Below are positions 54,489 to 64,000 of a stretch of DNA of 64,000 nucleotides, one piece after another. The stretch's first letter is position 1; each line of letters begins with the position of its first letter. Location of the stretch: positions 62,001 to 126,000 of the forward strand of contig CACALX010000002.1 in assembly GCA_902533445.1 (NCBI GenBank), written 5' to 3'. A program made the translations under genes and the position numbers. The notes beneath the pieces are model-generated. The model was not told the DNA's origin. It did not search any database and was given only the letters and a program-made list of their open reading frames with translations. Source of the DNA: an uncultured Pelagibacteraceae bacterium (lineage in GTDB: Bacteria; Pseudomonadota; Alphaproteobacteria; Pelagibacterales; Pelagibacteraceae).

Positions 54489-54976
54489 AAAAAATTAATG
54501 TTTTAATCTCAACTTTCTTTGGGTACGGATACTTGACAAAAATGCCTGGCACTGTTGCATCGGTTGTCACTACAATCTTTATTTATATAGCTTACGAAAT
54601 TCTTGATTATACAAATTTAAAATTCTCAATAGTTTTTTTTATTATTTTGTTTTTTTACTCTTTTTATGCAGTCAAAGACACAGAGAGTGAATTTGAAAAT
54701 AAAGATCCTAGACAAATTGTAATTGATGAAGTTTTGGGTCAATCGATGCCTTTGATACTTTTGCTATATTTAAATCAAACTAATCAAATCAATGTTACTA
54801 TTGAATTTTATTATATTATTTCTTTATTATCTTTTAGATTTTTTGATATTTTAAAGCCATTTCCGGTAAGCTATTTCGATAAAAATCATAAAAATTATTT
54901 TGGTATTATTATGGATGATATAATGGCTGGTCTTTACTCAATGATTGTAGTCTATTTAGTTAGTTTCATATTTTGA
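54485..54976 (+). CDS. pgpA: PgpA, phosphatidylglycerophosphatase A
   Basis: A membrane enzyme of about 163 residues that dephosphorylates phosphatidylglycerophosphate to phosphatidylglycerol. Motifs are GYGYLTKMPGTVASV at the N-terminus, IVIDEVLGQ and the FRFFDILKPFPVSYFDK segment. I choose the ATG at 54485, whose ATGA overlaps the ispDF stop; an upstream TTG is unlikely. It overlaps the next gene by one base. Confidence 0.93.
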   Translation: MKKINVLISTFFGYGYLTKMPGTVASVVTTIFIYIAYEILDYTNLKFSIVFFIILFFYSFYAVKDTESEFENKDPRQIVIDEVLGQSMPLILLLYLNQTNQINVTIEFYYIISLLSFRFFDILKPFPVSYFDKNHKNYFGIIMDDIMAGLYSMIVVYLVSFIF

Positions 54977-55443
54977 TGAATTTAAAAAAAATACATAAAA
55001 AATTGATAGATAAAAAATTAACAATTTCTGTAGCTGAATCTTGCACAGGAGGTTTGTTGGCTAGCAATCTTACTAAATTAGCAAATTCATCAAAGTACTT
55101 TCAAATGGGTTTAATTACTTACTCTAATGAGGCAAAGACTAAAATCTTAAAAGTAGATAGAAATATCATTAAAAAATATGGTGCAGTAAGTAAAGAATGT
55201 TGTGAAGAAATGGTAAAGAATTTATCTAAAATTTCTAAAAGCAAAATTAATATATCAATTACTGGTATAGCTGGGCCCGGAGGAGGATCAAAATTAAAAC
55301 CAGTTGGTCTTGTCTATATTGGGATTAAAACAGGAAAATATTTATTAATTTTAGAAAATAAATTTGGATCTAAGAACAGATCAAGTATTCAAAAAAATAC
55401 AGTAAGAGAAGTATTAAAAAAAATTATAAAAATTATTTCTTAA
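54976..55443 (+). CDS. pncC: PncC/CinA C-terminal-domain protein, nicotinamide-nucleotide amidase
   Basis: A 155-residue single-domain CinA/PncC protein that deamidates nicotinamide mononucleotide in NAD recycling. Family blocks are VAESCTGGLLASNLTKL, GLITYSNEAKTKIL, GAVS and ITGIAGPGGGSKLKPVGLVYIG. The ATG at 54976 overlaps the pgpA TGA; a TTG three bases earlier is less likely. It converges with the coq10-like gene (4-base overlap). Confidence 0.93.
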   Translation: MNLKKIHKKLIDKKLTISVAESCTGGLLASNLTKLANSSKYFQMGLITYSNEAKTKILKVDRNIIKKYGAVSKECCEEMVKNLSKISKSKINISITGIAGPGGGSKLKPVGLVYIGIKTGKYLLILENKFGSKNRSSIQKNTVREVLKKIIKIIS

Positions 55444-55877
55444 AGATTTTCAGCTCTTTTTTGAAAAGCATCAGCTATTTTGTTTAGACCAAATTGAAAT
55501 GATTTTTCCATTATTAAATTTAAAAATTTGTTTTTAATTTCAAAGTCAACATCAAATTGAACTTCTGTTAAATTATCTTTTTGTACAAATTTCCAATTAT
55601 TTTCAAGATGTTTTAAGGGACCATCAATATTGGTTACATGAATAGAGTCATTTTTTTTATCATATCTTATGTCACTTTTATAAGTATCTATAAAGGGTCT
55701 TTTACCGATGGTCAGATCAGCAATTATTTTTTTTACATCTCCCTCATCGTTTGTTTCATAAACTTTTGAGTCTATGCAAAATGGAATAAATTCTGGATAT
55801 TTTTCAATATCTAAAACAAAATCAATTAATGTTTGCTTATCACGTGCGATGTGACGTGTAACTGATGCTTTAGGCAT
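55440..55877 (-). CDS. COQ10/RatA-like START-domain protein
   Basis: A 145-residue polyketide-cyclase/START-fold protein. The pattern ([34 protein letters not shown], residues 1-34) and C-terminal FGLNKIADAFQKRAENL match the COQ10/RatA group. COQ10 binds ubiquinone and aids respiration; RatA was described as a ribosome-association toxin in E. coli. In alphaproteobacteria it commonly follows lipA, as here, which favours the quinone role. Confidence 0.88.
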   Translation of the reverse strand: MPKASVTRHIARDKQTLIDFVLDIEKYPEFIPFCIDSKVYETNDEGDVKKIIADLTIGKRPFIDTYKSDIRYDKKNDSIHVTNIDGPLKHLENNWKFVQKDNLTEVQFDVDFEIKNKFLNLIMEKSFQFGLNKIADAFQKRAENL

Positions 55878-56797
55878 TAATTACTTTTTATTCTGTTTTG
55901 TTGTAACTTAGCAAAATCTTCATCGGCATGATAAGATGATCTTGTTAATGGTGATGAGGAAACTAATAAAAATCCCTTAGCTTTTGCTATAGTTCCTAAA
56001 ACATTAAATTCTTTTGGGGTATAATATCTATCTAATGGAAAATGTTTTGTTGATGGCTGCAAGTACTGGCCAATAGTTATAAAATCTACATCGGCTGCTC
56101 TTAAATCATCCATAACTTGTAATATTTCATCTCTTGTTTCTCCTAACCCAACCATAATTCCAGATTTAGTAAAAATATTTTTATCAATTTTCTTTGCATT
56201 TTTTAAAAGTTCTAAGGATGCAAAATATCTGGATCCTGGTCTTACCTTTAAATAAAGACTAGGAACAGTCTCAATATTATGATTAAAAACATCTGGTTTA
56301 GCTTCAATAACTTTTTTATACGCATCTCCTTTTCTTAAAAAATCTGGCGTTAAAACTTCTATAGTTGTATTTGGATTTGATTTTCTTATTTGATTAATCA
56401 CATTATAAAAATGTTCAGAACCTCCGTCGTCTAAATCATCTCTATCAACTGAAGTTATTACAACATGTTTTAAATTTAACTTCTTTACAGCTTCGGCAAT
56501 TTTGACTGGTTCTAATAGATCTAAATTTCCTGGAACACCAGTTTTAACATCACAGAAAGCACATGCTCTTGTACAAGTATCACCCATTATCATAAAAGTT
56601 GCGTGTCTCTTACTCCAACATTCAGTAATATTTGGGCAGTTTGCTTCCTGACAAACTGTTACTAAATTATTGTTATTAACTATTGTTTTCGTTAAAAAAA
56701 ATTCTTTGCTATTTGTAAGCTTTGATCTTATCCAGTCTGGTTTTTTTTTAATTGGATTAATCGGCTTATTTTCTTTTTCAGGATGTCTACTTTTCAT
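55877..56797 (-). CDS. lipA: LipA, lipoyl synthase
   Basis: A 306-residue radical-SAM enzyme inserting two sulfurs into octanoyl groups of dehydrogenase E2 subunits. Both cluster motifs are present: [12 protein letters not shown] (C-x4-C-x5-C) for the auxiliary cluster and CTRACAFC (C-x3-C-x2-C) for the SAM cluster. A C-terminal RSSYHADE supplies the conserved serine. It overlaps the end of the ftsB-like gene by 11 bases. The pdh genes that often separate eno/ftsB from lipA are absent here. Confidence 0.96.
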   Translation of the reverse strand: MKSRHPEKENKPINPIKKKPDWIRSKLTNSKEFFLTKTIVNNNNLVTVCQEANCPNITECWSKRHATFMIMGDTCTRACAFCDVKTGVPGNLDLLEPVKIAEAVKKLNLKHVVITSVDRDDLDDGGSEHFYNVINQIRKSNPNTTIEVLTPDFLRKGDAYKKVIEAKPDVFNHNIETVPSLYLKVRPGSRYFASLELLKNAKKIDKNIFTKSGIMVGLGETRDEILQVMDDLRAADVDFITIGQYLQPSTKHFPLDRYYTPKEFNVLGTIAKAKGFLLVSSSPLTRSSYHADEDFAKLQQNRIKSN

Positions 56798-57089
56798 TTT
56801 TTTTAATTAAATAAATTGTTTCACCTTTTTTACCAAATAAAAATCTTTCTCTGATTAAGATTTCTACATAATCTAAATCTAGATTTGTACTTAACAAAGA
56901 ATTTTTATGATCAATATCTTCTATTCTGTTAATTAATAATACTTCTTCATTTTTCAAGTTAGACAAAAGTTCTTTTTTTTCAAAATATGAAAAAAGACCC
57001 CTTTCTCCAGAAACTAGATTAAAAATAAAATAAAATATTAAAAAAATAGATGTTAATAAAAAATAATTTCTTTTTATTAATCTCAACAT
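56787..57089 (-). CDS. FtsB/DivIC-like septum formation protein
   Basis: A 100-residue bitopic membrane protein: one membrane helix (residues 10-26) followed by a coiled-coil (about 36-65) and a short C-terminal segment ([20 protein letters not shown]). These are hallmarks of FtsB/DivIC proteins that recruit cell-division partners. Position directly downstream of eno is conserved across proteobacteria. Confidence 0.85.
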   Translation of the reverse strand: MLRLIKRNYFLLTSIFLIFYFIFNLVSGERGLFSYFEKKELLSNLKNEEVLLINRIEDIDHKNSLLSTNLDLDYVEILIRERFLFGKKGETIYLIKKNEK

Positions 57090-58345
57090 TAATTGATCTT
57101 ATTCATTCTTGCCTTATTTCCAAGTTCTTCTTCAATCCGAATTAATTGATTGTATTTAGCAACTCTTTCTGAACGTGCTAAAGATCCTGTTTTGATTTGG
57201 TTAGAATTTGTTCCAACTGCTAAATCAGCAATGAATGTATCCTCACTATCTCCAGATCTATGAGAAATTATTGTTTTATAACCAATAGTTTGAGCAAATT
57301 TAATAACATCTAGAGTTTCAGAAACAGTACCTATCTGATTAAGTTTAATTAATATCGAATTAGATGAAATATTTAAAAATCCTTTTTTTAATCTCTCAAG
57401 ATTTGTAACATAAAGATCATCTCCCACAATCTGAACGTTTTTGACAGAACGCATTAATTTATTCCAAGCTAACCAATCATTTTCTGCAAAAGGATCTTCA
57501 ATTGATTTAATTTTATATTTCTTAATAATTTTTTGGTATTCTTTAATTGATTTTTCAACGGAAATAAAACTTTTTGAATGGATTGAGTATTTATTTTTTT
57601 TAAATAGTTCATTTGCAGCTACATCCAAACAAATTGAAACATCTTTCCCATTAACAAATCCAGATTTCTTAATTGCTGAAATAATCAAATCAAGAGCTTG
57701 GTTATTACTACTAATCATAGGTGCAAAACCACCTTCATCACCAACTGATGTGGAATAACCTTTGTTTTTAATTAAATCACTTAGGTTTTTAATTACAACA
57801 AAACAAATCCTCATTGCTTCTGAGAAGCTTTTTGCTCTATCTGGTCGTATCATAAATTCTTGTATTCTAAGACCATTGTTGGCATGAGCTCCACCGTTAA
57901 TAATATTCATCAGTGGATAAGGTAATTGAAAATTATTTTTTAAAAAAAATGTCTTATACAGAGGTAGTTTTTTTACTTTTGCAGAAAGTTTTTTTACAGC
58001 TATTGATACTGAAAGCATAGCATTTGCACCTAAATTGGTTTTTTGTCTCGTGCCATCTAAATTAATTAATAAAGCATCAATTCTCTCTTGATTGTGAACG
58101 TTTTGACCTTTTAATTTTTTTGAGATTTTTGAATTTACTAATTCAACAGCTTTTAAAACACTTTTTCCTAAATACTTCTTATTGTTTTTATCTCTTTTTT
58201 CAAATGCTTCGTAAGTTCCAGTTGATGCACCTGAAGGGCATATAGCAGATGCACTTAAATTATTTGTATAAACTTCTGCTTCTACAGTTGGATTTCCTCG
58301 ACTATCAAAAACTTGTCGTGCTTTAACTTTTATTATTTTACTCAC
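57089..58345 (-). CDS. eno: Eno, enolase
   Basis: A 418-residue glycolytic enzyme interconverting 2-phosphoglycerate and phosphoenolpyruvate. Motifs include [50 protein letters not shown] and the signature [12 protein letters not shown] followed by [17 protein letters not shown]. It begins with GTG at 58345, overlapping the kdsA stop (GTGA), so translation is coupled. Confidence 0.97.
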   Translation of the reverse strand: MSKIIKVKARQVFDSRGNPTVEAEVYTNNLSASAICPSGASTGTYEAFEKRDKNNKKYLGKSVLKAVELVNSKISKKLKGQNVHNQERIDALLINLDGTRQKTNLGANAMLSVSIAVKKLSAKVKKLPLYKTFFLKNNFQLPYPLMNIINGGAHANNGLRIQEFMIRPDRAKSFSEAMRICFVVIKNLSDLIKNKGYSTSVGDEGGFAPMISSNNQALDLIISAIKKSGFVNGKDVSICLDVAANELFKKNKYSIHSKSFISVEKSIKEYQKIIKKYKIKSIEDPFAENDWLAWNKLMRSVKNVQIVGDDLYVTNLERLKKGFLNISSNSILIKLNQIGTVSETLDVIKFAQTIGYKTIISHRSGDSEDTFIADLAVGTNSNQIKTGSLARSERVAKYNQLIRIEEELGNKARMNKIN

Positions 58346-59163
58346 TTAATAAGTTTATCAATTTCGGTTAATTGTTTTAGTAAATTTTCTAGTTTATTTA
58401 GAGGAACCATGTTAGGTCCATCAGATGGTGCATTATCAGGATCTTGATGAGTTTCTATAAATACACCAGCAACCCCAACAGCAACAGCTGCTCTTGCAAG
58501 ATACTCTACGAATTCTCTTTGACCTCCAGAAGACTCACCTTGTCCTCCAGGTTGTTGTACTGAATGCGTTGCATCAAAAATAACTGGATAACCATTCTTA
58601 GCCATAATAGGTAAAGATCTCATGTCAGAAACTAAAGTGTTGTATCCAAAACTTGCACCTCTTTCAGTAACAAGAATATTAGTATTTCCTGAATCTGATA
58701 TTTTTTTTGTAACATTTACCATGTCCCAAGGAGCTAAAAATTGACCCTTTTTAACATTTATAATTCTGTTTGTTTTTGCAGCAGCAATTAAAAGGTCAGT
58801 TTGTCTACAAAGAAAAGCTGGAATTTGTAGAACATCAACATGATTAGCAACTACTGAACATTGCTCTGAATTATGAATATCAGTTAAAATTGGAATATTT
58901 AATTCTTTTTTAATTTTGTCAAACACAGGTAATGAAGCTTCCAAACCAGCACCTCTCTTACCTTTTAAACTTGTTCGATTAGCTTTATCAAAAGAAGTTT
59001 TATAAATAAAACCTAGACCATATTTGGAAGTTATTTCTTTTATTTTTCCAGCCATGTCCATTGCATGCTGTTCTGTTTCAAGCTGACATGGACCAGCAAT
59101 GATACAAATTTTTTTATCGTTTGAAATTTCTATGTTCCCACAATTTACTTTAATACTACTCAT
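58342..59163 (-). CDS. kdsA: KdsA, 3-deoxy-D-manno-octulosonate 8-phosphate synthase
   Basis: A 273-residue aldolase-fold enzyme joining phosphoenolpyruvate and arabinose 5-phosphate for the KDO sugar of lipopolysaccharide. Motifs are [39 protein letters not shown] and [14 protein letters not shown]. It shows the cell makes a KDO-containing outer membrane. It overlaps pyrG and eno by 4 bases each. Confidence 0.96.
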   Translation of the reverse strand: MSSIKVNCGNIEISNDKKICIIAGPCQLETEQHAMDMAGKIKEITSKYGLGFIYKTSFDKANRTSLKGKRGAGLEASLPVFDKIKKELNIPILTDIHNSEQCSVVANHVDVLQIPAFLCRQTDLLIAAAKTNRIINVKKGQFLAPWDMVNVTKKISDSGNTNILVTERGASFGYNTLVSDMRSLPIMAKNGYPVIFDATHSVQQPGGQGESSGGQREFVEYLARAAVAVGVAGVFIETHQDPDNAPSDGPNMVPLNKLENLLKQLTEIDKLIK

Positions 59164-60776
59164 TTATGATTTTTTGCTGCTTTGATAAATGAAGAGAATA
59201 AAGGATGAGGAGATAAAGGTCTAGATTTAAATTCAGGATGGAACTGAACTCCAATAAACCAAGGATGATTTTTAAGTTCAATTATCTCAGGAAGTTTATT
59301 ATCTGGTGATAAACCAGAAAATATTAGTCCATTTTTCTCAAATTTTTCCTTAAATGAAATATCCACTTCATATCTATGTCTGTGTCTTTCTTTGATTAAT
59401 CTTGATTTATAGATATCTCTAATTTTAGTCTTATCTTTTAAAATTGCATCATAAGAACCAAGTCTCATTGTTCCACCTAAATTTTTATCTGTACCTTTAA
59501 TTTTTTTTCCACTTTTTTCCCACTCATTCATTAAACCAATTATATGAACACCACCTCTATCAAACTCTGAAGAAGTTGCTTTTTTAATTTTTAATTTATT
59601 TCTAGCAAATTCTATTATTGCCATTTGCATACCGTAACAAATACCTAGAAATGGTATTTTGTTAATTCTGGCATATTTAATTGCTTCGATTTTTCCCTCA
59701 GTTCCTCTTTTTCCAAAACCTCCTGGTATTAGAATACCTGAAACATTTTTAAGTTTACTTTTAATTTCAGAAACTTTTAATTTTTCTGAATCAATTCTAA
59801 CTAAATTTACCTTCAGGTTGTTTGTAATTCCTCCATGAGTTAAGGCCTCATCTAATGATTTATATGCATCTTTTAATTCCACGTATTTACCTATTATCGC
59901 AATATTAACTTGTTTTTTTATATTAAGTGTAATTTTAGTAATTTTCTTCCAAGGATTTAGGTTATTTGATTTTTTAGATTTTATTTTAAAGTAATCTAAA
60001 ACTTGAACGTCCAACTTTTGTTTAGCAAAACTAATTGGTGCTTCATAAATTGTTTTTACATCAACTGTTTCAATTACATTTTTAATATCAACATTACAAA
60101 ATAGAGATATTTTTTTTCTGTGCTCCAAAGGTATTGGTCTTTCTGATCTGCAAATAATTATATCAGGTTGAATACCAATACTTCTCAATTCTTTAACAGA
60201 ATGTTGTGTTGGTTTAGTTTTTATTTCATCTGAAGCTTTTAAATATGGAACTAAAGTTAAATGAATAAATAAAGCATTTTTTTTTCCAATATCATTTGAA
60301 AATTGTCTTATAGCTTCAACAAACGGTAAACTTTCAATATCTCCTACTATTCCACCTATTTCGCAAATTACAAAATCTTCTTTTGACGTGTCGTATTTAA
60401 TAAATTCTTTAATTCTATCGGTTATATGTGGAATAACTTGAACTGTCTTTCCAAGATATTCTCCTTTTCTTTCTTTCCTCAGAACATCACTGTAAATTTT
60501 TCCTGAGGTAATATTATCTGTTTTATTTGCGGTAACTCCTGAAAATCTTTCATAGTGACCTAAATCTAAATCTGTTTCAGCACCATCATCTGTTACAAAA
60601 ACTTCTCCATGTTGGAATGGACTCATTGTTCCAGGGTCAACATTTAGATAAGGATCTAATTTTCTAAGTCTAATTTTGTAACCTCGAGATTGTAGAAGAT
60701 AAGCTAGTGATGCTGATGATAGACCTTTTCCAAGAGATGAAACCACGCCGCCAGTGACAAATATATATCGCGCCAT
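59160..60776 (-). CDS. pyrG: PyrG, CTP synthase
   Basis: A 538-residue enzyme converting UTP to CTP with glutamine. The N-terminal synthetase domain starts [14 protein letters not shown] (P-loop) and contains [15 protein letters not shown]. The C-terminal class I amidotransferase (about 290-538) has the nucleophile Cys in FLGICYGMQ and the His/Glu pair in [12 protein letters not shown]. Length and order (secG-pyrG-kdsA-eno) are typical. Confidence 0.97.
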   Translation of the reverse strand: MARYIFVTGGVVSSLGKGLSSASLAYLLQSRGYKIRLRKLDPYLNVDPGTMSPFQHGEVFVTDDGAETDLDLGHYERFSGVTANKTDNITSGKIYSDVLRKERKGEYLGKTVQVIPHITDRIKEFIKYDTSKEDFVICEIGGIVGDIESLPFVEAIRQFSNDIGKKNALFIHLTLVPYLKASDEIKTKPTQHSVKELRSIGIQPDIIICRSERPIPLEHRKKISLFCNVDIKNVIETVDVKTIYEAPISFAKQKLDVQVLDYFKIKSKKSNNLNPWKKITKITLNIKKQVNIAIIGKYVELKDAYKSLDEALTHGGITNNLKVNLVRIDSEKLKVSEIKSKLKNVSGILIPGGFGKRGTEGKIEAIKYARINKIPFLGICYGMQMAIIEFARNKLKIKKATSSEFDRGGVHIIGLMNEWEKSGKKIKGTDKNLGGTMRLGSYDAILKDKTKIRDIYKSRLIKERHRHRYEVDISFKEKFEKNGLIFSGLSPDNKLPEIIELKNHPWFIGVQFHPEFKSRPLSPHPLFSSFIKAAKNHK

Positions 60777-60820
60777 GGAATTATCTTATAGCTAATAAAA
60801 AAAGAAATAGAAAGTATTAA

Positions 60821-61120
60821 TTAATTATTTTCAGGAATTGATGGAGTATCTTCAGTTTTTTCTTCAACCGTGTCTAAAACTGATCCTGTAGGCGTTAATT
60901 CTGCTCTGGAAATTATTGTAAGCGCTAAGCTACAAATGATAAATAAAGTTGCAACTATCGCAGTTGCTTTGGTAATAAAACTACCAGCTGATCTCGATAG
61001 CATGAAATTTTCTTGTGAAACACCAATACCTAGAGCGCCACCCTCTGATTTTTGAAGTAGCACAAGCACAACTAAAATAAATGCAAGTATGATGTTAATT
61101 ACAAGTAATAATGTTTCCAT
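60821..61120 (-). CDS. secG: SecG, protein-export membrane subunit
   Basis: A 99-residue protein with two membrane helices (about residues 3-22 and 53-72) and the SecG loop LLQKSEGGALGIG between them. It aids SecYE-mediated translocation. The acidic C-terminal tail is poorly conserved. It lies between tpiA and pyrG, its usual place. Confidence 0.92.
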   Translation of the reverse strand: METLLLVINIILAFILVVLVLLQKSEGGALGIGVSQENFMLSRSAGSFITKATAIVATLFIICSLALTIISRAELTPTGSVLDTVEEKTEDTPSIPENN

Positions 61121-61126
61121 TGGGGA

Positions 61127-61867
61127 CTAATTAATGGTTTTTTTAATTATATCAATAAATTTCTTTGGATTTTGTGATGCTCCACCTATTAAAAAACCAT
61201 CTATGTCAGGAATTATTTTTAATTGATCAATATTTTTACTGTTAACAGAGCCTCCATATAAAACTTTTGGAGATTTTTTTCCAAATTTACTTTTTATAAA
61301 TTTAATTGATTTAGACAGTTCCTCTGATGAAGGAATTAAACCAGTTCCAATTGACCATACTGGTTCGTACGCAATAATTATATCATTAATTTTTTTGATA
61401 GATTTTAATCCTTTCTTTAATTGACTATTTAAAACTTGATTAGTCTTTTTATCTCTTTTTTGTTTTAGTGATTCACCAATACAAAAAATAATTTTTAAAC
61501 CAGATTTAATTGAATTTTTTATTTTAAGATTAATTAGATTGTCATTTTCTCCAGCCATTCTGTTTTCGGAATGACCCAAGATCACATATTTTGCTCCAAC
61601 ACTTTTAAGCATTCTTGCATTAACCTGACCTGTAAAAGCTCCATAATCTAAATTTTGATTAGAATTTTGTGCACCAACTTCAATATTTGTTTTACTAAGT
61701 CTTTTTGAAATTGGACGTATTAGAGTATTTGGAGGACAATAAATTAGTTTGAACTTATTTTTTTTATGACTTTTTGAGAATTTAATAACTTTATCTAATG
61801 AATTTATAGTTTTTAAATCTCCAAACATTTTCCAATTAGCTATAAAATACATATATTTATTTGTCAT
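61127..61867 (-). CDS. tpiA: TpiA, triose-phosphate isomerase
   Basis: A 246-residue (beta/alpha)8 enzyme interconverting dihydroxyacetone phosphate and glyceraldehyde 3-phosphate. Catalytic motifs: NWKMFG (Lys), GHSENRM (His), and YEPVWSIGTG (Glu), then YGGSVNSKN. The start could be the ATG at 61867 or an internal Met five codons later; the longer form is listed. Confidence 0.96.
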   Translation of the reverse strand: MTNKYMYFIANWKMFGDLKTINSLDKVIKFSKSHKKNKFKLIYCPPNTLIRPISKRLSKTNIEVGAQNSNQNLDYGAFTGQVNARMLKSVGAKYVILGHSENRMAGENDNLINLKIKNSIKSGLKIIFCIGESLKQKRDKKTNQVLNSQLKKGLKSIKKINDIIIAYEPVWSIGTGLIPSSEELSKSIKFIKSKFGKKSPKVLYGGSVNSKNIDQLKIIPDIDGFLIGGASQNPKKFIDIIKKTIN

Positions 61868-61923
61868 AATTGACTTTTTAATCTATAGATTTGTTTTTTA
61901 CAGATCAATAAATTTATAACGTT

Positions 61924-63345
61924 ATGGTTGAAAAATTAAAAAATTTAGGTTGGAAACAATTTGGTGGATTAGTTCTAATAGTAATCATCATAATAGCTTT
62001 TGGCTTTGGTGGATTTGGCGGTGGCTTTAGCACTAACAATCAAAATAATATTGCTAAAATAAATAAAACTAACGTTACCACTCAAGATTTCATGGACTAT
62101 GTTAATCAAAGTGGAATTTCACAAGAAGCAATAAGAAATAATTTAGACAACAACATTATAGAAGAATTACTATCAGGACTTATTTCAACAACTTTAATTG
62201 ATCTAGAGATTGAAGATTTTAAACTTTCTATAAACGAAAAGACAATTTTAAAATATTTAAAAGACAATAAAAATTTTAAAGATGAGAGTGGTGCTTTTGA
62301 AAGAATTAAATACGAAAAATTTTTACTTTCAAATAATATGTCTGCTCCTTTGTTTGAGTTGAAATTAAAAAATCAAGGTTTACAGAAACACTTATTTGAT
62401 TTTATCGGTGCAGGTACTGTTACCCCTGAATTTCTAATAGAAAGTAAATTTGAAGAAAACAATAAATCATTATCTATTGAATACTTCAATATGGAAAATT
62501 TATATAAGATTAAAGATGATTATACATCAGATGAAATCAACACATTTATTGAAGAAAATAAAGATCAATTAAAAAGAGAATATATTGACTTCAAATATGT
62601 GGTTTTAAATCCAAAAAATTTAATTGGAATTGATGAATTTAATCAAGATTTTTTTAACGAAATAGATGCAATAGAAAATAAAATTTCTCAAAATGAAAGT
62701 TTTAATTCGATAATTGAAAATATAAATGTTGATGTGAATAATATTAATGAATTTGCTCCAGATGAAAACACTAGTACGAACGAAAAGCTAATTTACTCTA
62801 AGAAATCAAGCAAATTAGATATATTCGAAAGTGGCGATAATTATATTCTTTATAATATAGAGAATGAATATGATCGTGCACCAGATCTAAATGATGAGGT
62901 AGTAAAAAGTGAAATTGTCGAGCTTATTTATCAAAAAGGTAAATTTGATTACAATAGAAAAATAATTGAAGAAATACAGAGTGATGGATTGAATGAAAGT
63001 AAATTTATAGAGTTAAGTTCAGGTAAAATCCAAAATGGATCAATTAATTCAATTAGTGATGATGGGCTGTTTGAAATAAATTCAATTAAAATGCTTTACT
63101 CATTACCTCAAAACTCTTTTGCTTTAGTAAACAATACTAATAATCAAATATTTTTAGTCAAAATAAAAGATATAAATAAAAATACTATAAATAAACAAGG
63201 TGAGGAATATAAAGGATTTGTAAATTCACAAAATACGAATTACAGAAAAGGTATTTTACAATCTTACGATACCCTTTTGAATAATAAATATCAAGTTCAA
63301 TTGAATCAAAAAACTATTGATAGAATTAAAAACTATTTCAAATGA
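61924..63345 (+). CDS. SurA/PpiD-type periplasmic chaperone (SurA_N-like), membrane anchored
   Basis: A 473-residue protein with one membrane helix (residues 14-31) and a large periplasmic part. Residues 40-160 resemble the chaperone domain of PpiD (AKINKTNVTTQDFMDYVN, LIDLEIEDFKLSINEKTILK). PpiD proteins have an inserted parvulin isomerase domain; here no clear parvulin motif is seen, and the protein is about 150 residues shorter. It likely helps folding of exported proteins. It sits in the conserved tpiA-(ppiD)-trpE neighbourhood and overlaps trpE by 4 bases. Confidence 0.82.
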   Translation: MVEKLKNLGWKQFGGLVLIVIIIIAFGFGGFGGGFSTNNQNNIAKINKTNVTTQDFMDYVNQSGISQEAIRNNLDNNIIEELLSGLISTTLIDLEIEDFKLSINEKTILKYLKDNKNFKDESGAFERIKYEKFLLSNNMSAPLFELKLKNQGLQKHLFDFIGAGTVTPEFLIESKFEENNKSLSIEYFNMENLYKIKDDYTSDEINTFIEENKDQLKREYIDFKYVVLNPKNLIGIDEFNQDFFNEIDAIENKISQNESFNSIIENINVDVNNINEFAPDENTSTNEKLIYSKKSSKLDIFESGDNYILYNIENEYDRAPDLNDEVVKSEIVELIYQKGKFDYNRKIIEEIQSDGLNESKFIELSSGKIQNGSINSISDDGLFEINSIKMLYSLPQNSFALVNNTNNQIFLVKIKDINKNTINKQGEEYKGFVNSQNTNYRKGILQSYDTLLNNKYQVQLNQKTIDRIKNYFK

Positions 63346-64000
63346 TAATTAATCGAAGCTTCAAAGATTTTAAGTTTCGACATAGAAGCAAAAAAAATCA
63401 GATTGTATACACTTCTAAAAAAGTAAATTCAGATGATGAAGTAATAAACTTAATTGATAATTTTTTAGAGGAAAAAAATAGTTTTATATTTGAGTCTGTT
63501 GAAAAAGGAAAAATTAAAGGTAGATACACAATTTTTGGTAAAGATCCTGATAAGATATGGGAGTTCAACAACCAAAAGTCATATTTAATCACAGAAAATA
63601 AAAAAATCATTCTTAAAGATAAACCAGAAGAGCTCATAGAAAAGATTATTGAAAATTTTAAATTTGATACACCTAAGAATTTACCTAAGATTTGTTCGTT
63701 AATTTCTGGTTATTTTTCATACGACTCTATTAGGTACATAGAAAAAATTCCTAATTCATGTAAAAATGATCTTAATTTACCTGATGTAAGATTGATGAGA
63801 CCAAGGACCTTGGTTATTCATGATAATTTAAAAAAAGAAATATTTTATATAAGTAATGTTTTTAATGATGAAAAAATTAAAAATTATCAAAAAAAGTATG
63901 ACTCTATAAAAACTGATCTATTTAAACTATTAATTCAATCATCGATCAAAAATATTGATACAAAAAGAGTATTAAAAGAAAAAAAAATTAAAGTTAAATC
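63342..64000 (+). CDS. trpE: TrpE, anthranilate synthase component I (5' part, cut by window end)
   Basis: Begins at the ATG overlapping the preceding stop (ATGA) and stays open for about 219 codons to the window end. The translation contains SFIFESVEKGKIKGRYTIFG, the N-terminal feedback-site block of TrpE (ESVE..GR.S..G). SGYFSYDSIRYIEKIPN and DVRLMRPRTLVIHDN follow, typical of the family. It makes anthranilate from chorismate in tryptophan synthesis. The catalytic half lies outside the window. Genomic position after ppiD matches other alphaproteobacteria. Confidence 0.92.
   Translation, partial: MIINRSFKDFKFRHRSKKNQIVYTSKKVNSDDEVINLIDNFLEEKNSFIFESVEKGKIKGRYTIFGKDPDKIWEFNNQKSYLITENKKIILKDKPEELIEKIIENFKFDTPKNLPKICSLISGYFSYDSIRYIEKIPNSCKNDLNLPDVRLMRPRTLVIHDNLKKEIFYISNVFNDEKIKNYQKKYDSIKTDLFKLLIQSSIKNIDTKRVLKEKKIKVK

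Noticed and set aside
63398-63637. Minus-strand open frame of 79 codons near the window end
   Set aside because: It lies inside the trpE coding sequence on the opposite strand and has no supporting feature.
1-64000. CRISPR arrays, insertion sequences, prophage or riboswitches
   Set aside because: No regularly spaced repeats, transposase, phage genes or recognisable riboswitch core was found in the window.

Overview
The window is very AT-rich and densely packed. It lacks phage, insertion-sequence and CRISPR signals. Its gene content is that of a SAR11 alphaproteobacterium (Pelagibacter-like): very short intergenic gaps, ntrYX-trkA, aapJQMP, a fused ispDF and alphaproteobacterial housekeeping order. 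The combination of C-P lyase, pst and lipid-remodelling genes resembles SAR11 strains from phosphate-poor surface ocean. That identification is an inference, because no rRNA gene or other species-level marker is present. No gene-free stretch longer than about 300 bases exists; the largest gaps are about 150-250 bases.

Bases 1-36,000 form one long phosphorus-acquisition region. It starts with a peroxiredoxin-like gene and an Fe(II)/2-oxoglutarate dioxygenase (1-1.6 kb). It then carries a complete C-P lyase set: phnGHIJKLN and phnM on the minus strand, a 2H-phosphoesterase-like DUF1045 gene, the regulator phnF, and the importer phnCDE1E2 (1.9-13.8 kb). Next come two further phosphonate enzymes, a PhnZ-like oxygenase and PhnX. 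Between them are an MFS permease and an arsenate reductase/aquaglyceroporin pair (13.8-18 kb). A TPR protein, a Nudix hydrolase, ppx, ppk1 and sixA follow. Then come pstSCAB-phoU-phoB, a secreted unknown protein and phoR (18-31.4 kb). The region ends with lipid-remodelling genes: olsB-olsA, plcP-agt and a diacylglycerol-kinase-like gene (31.4-35.8 kb). Several intergenic gaps carry tandem 11-base repeats related to the one upstream of pstS (consensus near TGTAACAAATC). I read these as candidate PhoB sites. Together the genes would import phosphate and phosphonates, break C-P bonds by up to three chemistries, detoxify arsenate that enters as a phosphate mimic, store polyphosphate, and replace phospholipids with ornithine lipids and glycolipids.

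Bases 36,300-42,200 hold manC-like, ilvD and valS (minus strand) and tRNA-Cys and tRNA-Asn (plus strand). An XRE regulator follows. Bases 42,700-47,200 encode a general L-amino-acid ABC transporter (aapJQMP), with tRNA-Arg just upstream.

Bases 47,400-53,400 carry the trkH, trkA, ntrX, ntrY block. Bases 53,400-64,000 carry housekeeping genes: ispDF-pgpA-pncC on the plus strand; a coq10/ratA-like gene, lipA, an ftsB-like gene, eno, kdsA, pyrG, secG and tpiA on the minus strand; then a SurA/PpiD-type chaperone and the start of trpE, which runs off the window.

All coordinates of short motifs were counted by eye in a homopolymer-rich sequence and may be off by a base.
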